Source: an uncultured Clostridia bacterium
Lineage (GTDB): Bacteria; Bacillota; Clostridia; Oscillospirales; Oscillospiraceae
NCBI GenBank assembly: GCA_946411475.1
Contig: CAMKED010000010.1
Span: 1-34,728, forward strand
Reading direction: 5' to 3'
Length of the DNA: 34,728 nt
The position numbers and the translations under genes were made by a program. Shown here piece by piece: positions 31,767-34,728 of the stretch. Numbering within the stretch: the stretch's first letter is position 1; every line of letters starts with the position of its first letter. The notes below the pieces were generated by a model. That model was given only the letters and a program-made list of their open reading frames with translations, was not told the DNA's origin and did not search any database.

Positions 31767-33645
31767 GTACCTTCCCATTTTGATCGTAGGCGCCGTTATC
31801 GGCGTATTTGCCATCGTATTCCTTGCCGCTTTTCTGCTCGAAAAGGACAAGAAAAAAACCATGGGCTTTGAGCGGAACGTGGCCGACGGCGAAATCATCC
31901 GGCGTCTGCTGCGCTATGCCAAGCCCTACAAAGGCCAGTTCTTTCTTGTCCTCCTGGTCATGCTGTTCTCCATCGCCTATGACGTAGTCTCTCCCCTTCT
32001 GATCGGCAAAATTGAAGACATGATCAAGGACAGCTTCCCCCTTTCAGAGCTCCTTTCCTATGTGATCGTGTACGCGGGAATTCTGATCGTCAGCTTGATC
32101 TGCACCTATGCCCAGGCCATGCTGCTGCAAAAGGTCGGTCAGAAGATTCTCTCTCAGATCCGCATGGACACCTTCACGCACATTGAGAAGCTGTCCCACG
32201 AGCAGTTGAACAACATTCCTGTTGGCAAGCTGGTCACCAGAGTCAGCAACGACCCCAACTCCATCTCGTTCCTTTTCACCAACGTGCTGGTAACCATGGC
32301 GAAGAACACGCTTGTGATCTTCGGCGTGTTGGCCGCAATGCTGAGCTTGAACTACGCATTGACCTTGATGGTGCTCTGCTTCGTTCCCTTTGTGGTACTC
32401 TTCACCATCATCTTCCGCAAGTTCTCCCGCAAGGTTCACCGCCGCGTCAACGACGCCACCACCGCCATCAACACCTACCTCTCCGAAAACCTCTCCGGCA
32501 TCAAAATCACGCAGAGCTTCAACCGGGAAGATCGGAAAATGGAGGAATTCCGGATCAAGAGCGCAGAGCTTCGGAAAGCCAAAAATGCCCGTATGCTGGT
32601 CTTTGGCATTTTCCGGCCCATGGTATACATGCTCTATATCTCCACGGTTCTGTGTCTGTTCTTCTTCGGAGCCAAAGGAAAAATTCAGGATTTGCACTGG
32701 TTTGGCCAGACCATTACCTCCGGTGTGGTCGTAAGCTTCTACATGTACCTGAACAAGTTCTTCAATCCGATCCAGACCCTTGCCGAGCAGTTTGATATGC
32801 TCCAAAAATCCTTCGCCTCCGCTGAAAAAATCTTCTCCATTCTGGACATCGTCCCCGAGGTCGTGGACGAACCGGGTGCGGTCGAGCTGGATGAAATCAA
32901 GGGTGAGATCGAGTTCCGGGACGTCTGGTTTGCCTACAAGCCTGACGAATGGGTGCTCAAGGGCGTGTCCTTCCACGTTCTGCCCGGTCAGACCGTGGCC
33001 TTCGTCGGCGCGACCGGCTCCGGCAAGACGACCATTCTCAGCCTGATCTGCCGGAATTATGACATTCAGAAGGGGCAGATCCTGATCGACGGCCGCGACA
33101 TCAAAAGCATCCAGATTGCTTCTCTGCGCCGCCACTTCGGTCAGATGCTCCAGGACGTCTTCCTCTTCTCCGGCGATATCCGTTCCAACCTGATCCTGCG
33201 GATGGACGGCGTCAGCGACGAGGAAATCATGAAAGCCTGCAAGTACGTCAATGCAGACAGTTTCATTAACCGTCTGGAAAAGCGGCTGGATGAGCCCGTC
33301 CGGGAGCGCGGCAATAACTTCTCCTCCGGTCAGCGTCAGCTTCTGAGCTTTGCAAGAACGATCTTGCACAAGCCCTCGGTCATCATTCTGGACGAGGCAA
33401 CCGCAAACATTGACACGGAGACGGAGCTGCTGATTCAGGATTCTCTGGAGCGGATCAAGACGATCGGCACCATGCTGATCGTGGCGCACCGCCTTTCCAC
33501 GGTCCAACACGCCGACAACATCATCGTGCTTTCACACGGCGAGATCAAAGAGCAGGGCAATCACCAGGATCTGCTGGCGCAGAAGGGTATGTATTATCGG
33601 CTCTACACGCTGCAATTCAACAAGCAGGCGCTGCTGAAAGCGTAA
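31759..33645 (+). CDS. ABC exporter subunit 2 (heterodimeric, catalytic half)
   Basis: A 628-residue ABC half-transporter. An extra N-terminal helix (LPILIVGAVIGVFAIVFLAAFLLE) precedes the six-helix core, then the nucleotide-binding domain. Walker A is GATGSGKT (about 417) and Walker B VIILDEATANID with the catalytic Glu546. The signature is FSSGQRQLL in place of LSGGQ, typical for this partner. The two halves together give one competent and one degenerate ATP site. The start is the ATG at 31759 with GGAGG upstream; the longer track ORF reads into subunit 1. A terminator follows. Confidence 0.95.
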   Translation: MPEYLPILIVGAVIGVFAIVFLAAFLLEKDKKKTMGFERNVADGEIIRRLLRYAKPYKGQFFLVLLVMLFSIAYDVVSPLLIGKIEDMIKDSFPLSELLSYVIVYAGILIVSLICTYAQAMLLQKVGQKILSQIRMDTFTHIEKLSHEQLNNIPVGKLVTRVSNDPNSISFLFTNVLVTMAKNTLVIFGVLAAMLSLNYALTLMVLCFVPFVVLFTIIFRKFSRKVHRRVNDATTAINTYLSENLSGIKITQSFNREDRKMEEFRIKSAELRKAKNARMLVFGIFRPMVYMLYISTVLCLFFFGAKGKIQDLHWFGQTITSGVVVSFYMYLNKFFNPIQTLAEQFDMLQKSFASAEKIFSILDIVPEVVDEPGAVELDEIKGEIEFRDVWFAYKPDEWVLKGVSFHVLPGQTVAFVGATGSGKTTILSLICRNYDIQKGQILIDGRDIKSIQIASLRRHFGQMLQDVFLFSGDIRSNLILRMDGVSDEEIMKACKYVNADSFINRLEKRLDEPVRERGNNFSSGQRQLLSFARTILHKPSVIILDEATANIDTETELLIQDSLERIKTIGTMLIVAHRLSTVQHADNIIVLSHGEIKEQGNHQDLLAQKGMYYRLYTLQFNKQALLKA

Positions 33646-33658
33646 AAGAATCAAAACG

Positions 33659-33690
33659 CTGCCCCGATCCGGGAACCCGGATTGGGGCAG
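33659..33690. terminator. Bidirectional terminator between the ABC exporter and the DegV gene
   Basis: A 15-bp stem (CTGCCCCGATCCGGG / CCCGGATTGGGGCAG, one G-U pair) with a 2-base spacer between the arms, between convergent genes. AATTCTTCTT follows on the plus strand and CGTTTTG on the minus strand. Confidence 0.85.
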
Positions 33691-33703
33691 AATTCTTCTT
33701 GAT

Positions 33704-34579
33704 TTACATGGATCGGCAGCCCTCACGGGCCTCAAAGAAGAGGGCCAGGGTGCCGGGACCGACGTGGGAACCCGTGACCGGCTCATAGCATACGGTCAGG
33801 ACCTCCTTCGGCGGATGGTTCCTGCGCAGCAGTTCGATCAGATATTCGGCGTCCTCCGGGCAGTCGGCGTGTGCAATTCCGATGGTCTGCTCCTCCGAAT
33901 CGACTACGTATTCGTCATAGCGCTTTGCAAGCTCCTCCAGGGCTTTTTTCCGGCCGCGAAGCTTGGCAAAGGCGACGATTTTTCCCTCTTCGTTGCCCTT
34001 GAGCAAAGGCTTAATCTGCAAAATGGTGCCGACGATGAACGAGAGATTGGACAGTCTTCCGCCCTTGCGGAGGTATTTCAGATCGTCCACCGTAAAGATA
34101 TTGCACAGACGATGCCGCAGGTCCATCAACTTCTCATAAATGGCGTCCAGAGACAGTCCGGCGAGCTTGTCCCGATAGGCCCGCAACACCAGCAGACCTT
34201 CGCCCAAAGACGCGCCGATGGTGTCCACCAGGCGAATCTTGCGCTCCGGGAACTCGGGGGCAAGCTCTTCGGCGGCCAGTTCCGCGGAAAGATAGGCGCC
34301 GCTGATGCCGGAGGACATCCCCACGAAGAGGATATCCTGCCCGCTTTGCAGAACGGGCCGCATCACGTCCATATAGTTTTGCGGATTGATCTGCGAGGTT
34401 GTCACTTCGGCGCCTTCCCGCATCGCTCCGTAGAAGGTCTTTCCGTCAAAGCCTTCGGTATCGAGGCAGGTGTGCCGCGCACCGTTGACGAAGTAAGGAA
34501 ACGGAATGACAGTAATGTCTTTTTCAGCGGCCAACTCTGAGGGCAGGTTGGCCGAGGTATCTGTCATGATCTGAAACAA
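33704..34579 (-). CDS. DegV family fatty acid-binding protein
   Basis: A 291-residue DegV/FakB-like protein, which binds a fatty acid and, in characterised systems, presents it to the FakA kinase for incorporation into phospholipid. The first strand FQIMTDTSANLP carries the TD-S/T motif. The family motifs TTSQINPQNYMD and GMSSGISGAYLSA line the lipid head-group site; VDDLKYLRKGGRLS is also typical. The start is most likely the TTG at 34579: AAGGAGG lies 9 bases upstream and it gives the normal N-terminus; the in-frame ATG four codons later would remove the first strand. No fakA is in the window. Confidence 0.93.
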   Translation of the reverse strand: MFQIMTDTSANLPSELAAEKDITVIPFPYFVNGARHTCLDTEGFDGKTFYGAMREGAEVTTSQINPQNYMDVMRPVLQSGQDILFVGMSSGISGAYLSAELAAEELAPEFPERKIRLVDTIGASLGEGLLVLRAYRDKLAGLSLDAIYEKLMDLRHRLCNIFTVDDLKYLRKGGRLSNLSFIVGTILQIKPLLKGNEEGKIVAFAKLRGRKKALEELAKRYDEYVVDSEEQTIGIAHADCPEDAEYLIELLRRNHPPKEVLTVCYEPVTGSHVGPGTLALFFEAREGCRSM

Positions 34580-34728
34580 GGCGCATGGCCTCCTTGTATC
34601 TAATATTGTACATTAGTTTACAACATACTTTGCATAATGTCAATGGCAAATCCGAAGAAATCTGCCGGGTTGATCTGTGATGTCAATTGATGTGAACCAC
34701 TTTCTTGAAAAAAGATAAGCGCTCGGTA
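34580..34728. other. Region upstream of the DegV gene at the right edge
   Basis: The last 149 bases contain the DegV ribosome binding site and promoter. A second TTGACA (minus, 34686-34681) inside ATCAATTGACATC could belong to another promoter, but I see no fitting -10. No gene is recognised up to the edge. Confidence 0.5.
34615..34643 (-). promoter_or_regulatory. Sigma-A promoter of the DegV gene
   Basis: On the minus strand perfect TTGACA (34643-34638) and TAAACT (34620-34615), 17 bases apart. The leader is about 30 bases and, unlike most others here, has no clear stem-loop. Confidence 0.75.

Noticed and set aside
30075-31898. 607-residue minus-strand ORF
   Set aside because: Antisense of ABC subunit 1, which has all ABC motifs and a ribosome site.
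32044-33510. 488-residue minus-strand ORF
   Set aside because: Antisense of ABC subunit 2; no independent signals.
1-34728. tRNA, rRNA, CRISPR array, insertion sequence or prophage
   Set aside because: Looked for but not found: no cloverleaf-type sequence, no regularly spaced repeats, no transposase or integrase motifs in any translated ORF.

Overview
The window reads as a chromosomal segment of a moderately GC-rich, spore-forming Firmicute of the class Clostridia, most like the Oscillospiraceae/Ruminococcaceae gut lineages. The pointers are AddAB recombination genes, the endospore genes yqfC, yqfD and ylbJ, the yqfD-phoH-ybeY-era-yqzL-recO gene order, consensus sigma-A promoters (TTGACA-17-TATAAT type) and strong AGGAGG ribosome binding sites. 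I see no rRNA, tRNA, CRISPR array, phage or insertion sequence; this is mainly core chromosome with a few accessory islands.

Layout. 1-4852 (minus): addB-addA, with addA cut by the left edge. 5076-6401 (plus): an SPFH/zinc-ribbon protein. 6502-7179 (minus): an aquaporin. 7356-8061 (plus): a TSCPD-domain protein coupled to an OhrR-type MarR regulator with a matching operator. 8113-9120 (minus): an ATP-grasp protein with its own promoter. 9216-14504 (minus): an HPr-like protein, uvrC, rsmD, a coiled-coil protein, a phosphohexomutase and a small membrane protein. 14605-24111 (minus): a long gene train running yqfC, yqfD, phoH, ybeY, a GNAT acetyltransferase, era, yqzL, recO, mutS2, a HEAT-like protein and an NTF2-like protein. 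24196-25122 (plus): ylbJ, divergent from yqfC. 25199-25408 (plus): a small Cys-rich protein. 25466-28531 (minus): a 1021-residue secreted protein with a probable caspase/gingipain-like (clan CD) catalytic region and repeated C-terminal modules. 28953-29819 (minus): a ComEC-like metallo-beta-lactamase-fold lipoprotein. 29985-33645 (plus): a heterodimeric ABC exporter. 33704-34579 (minus): a DegV-family lipid-binding protein.

How it fits together. The central minus-strand train combines DNA repair and recombination (UvrC, RecO, MutS2), ribosome maturation (Era, YbeY, RsmD) and sporulation. Convergent gene pairs are separated by single bidirectional hairpin terminators. Most recognisable promoters are followed, close to the expected transcription start, by a GC-rich stem-loop, so many mRNAs here would begin with a 5' hairpin. 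The most promising unfamiliar element is the secreted clan CD-like protein with its duplicated C-terminal modules. Other points of interest are the OhrR/TSCPD redox pair without an Ohr enzyme, the loss of the AddB P-loop, the acetyltransferase inserted into a conserved cluster between two repeat elements, and the doubled promoter plus perfect palindrome in front of the ABC exporter.
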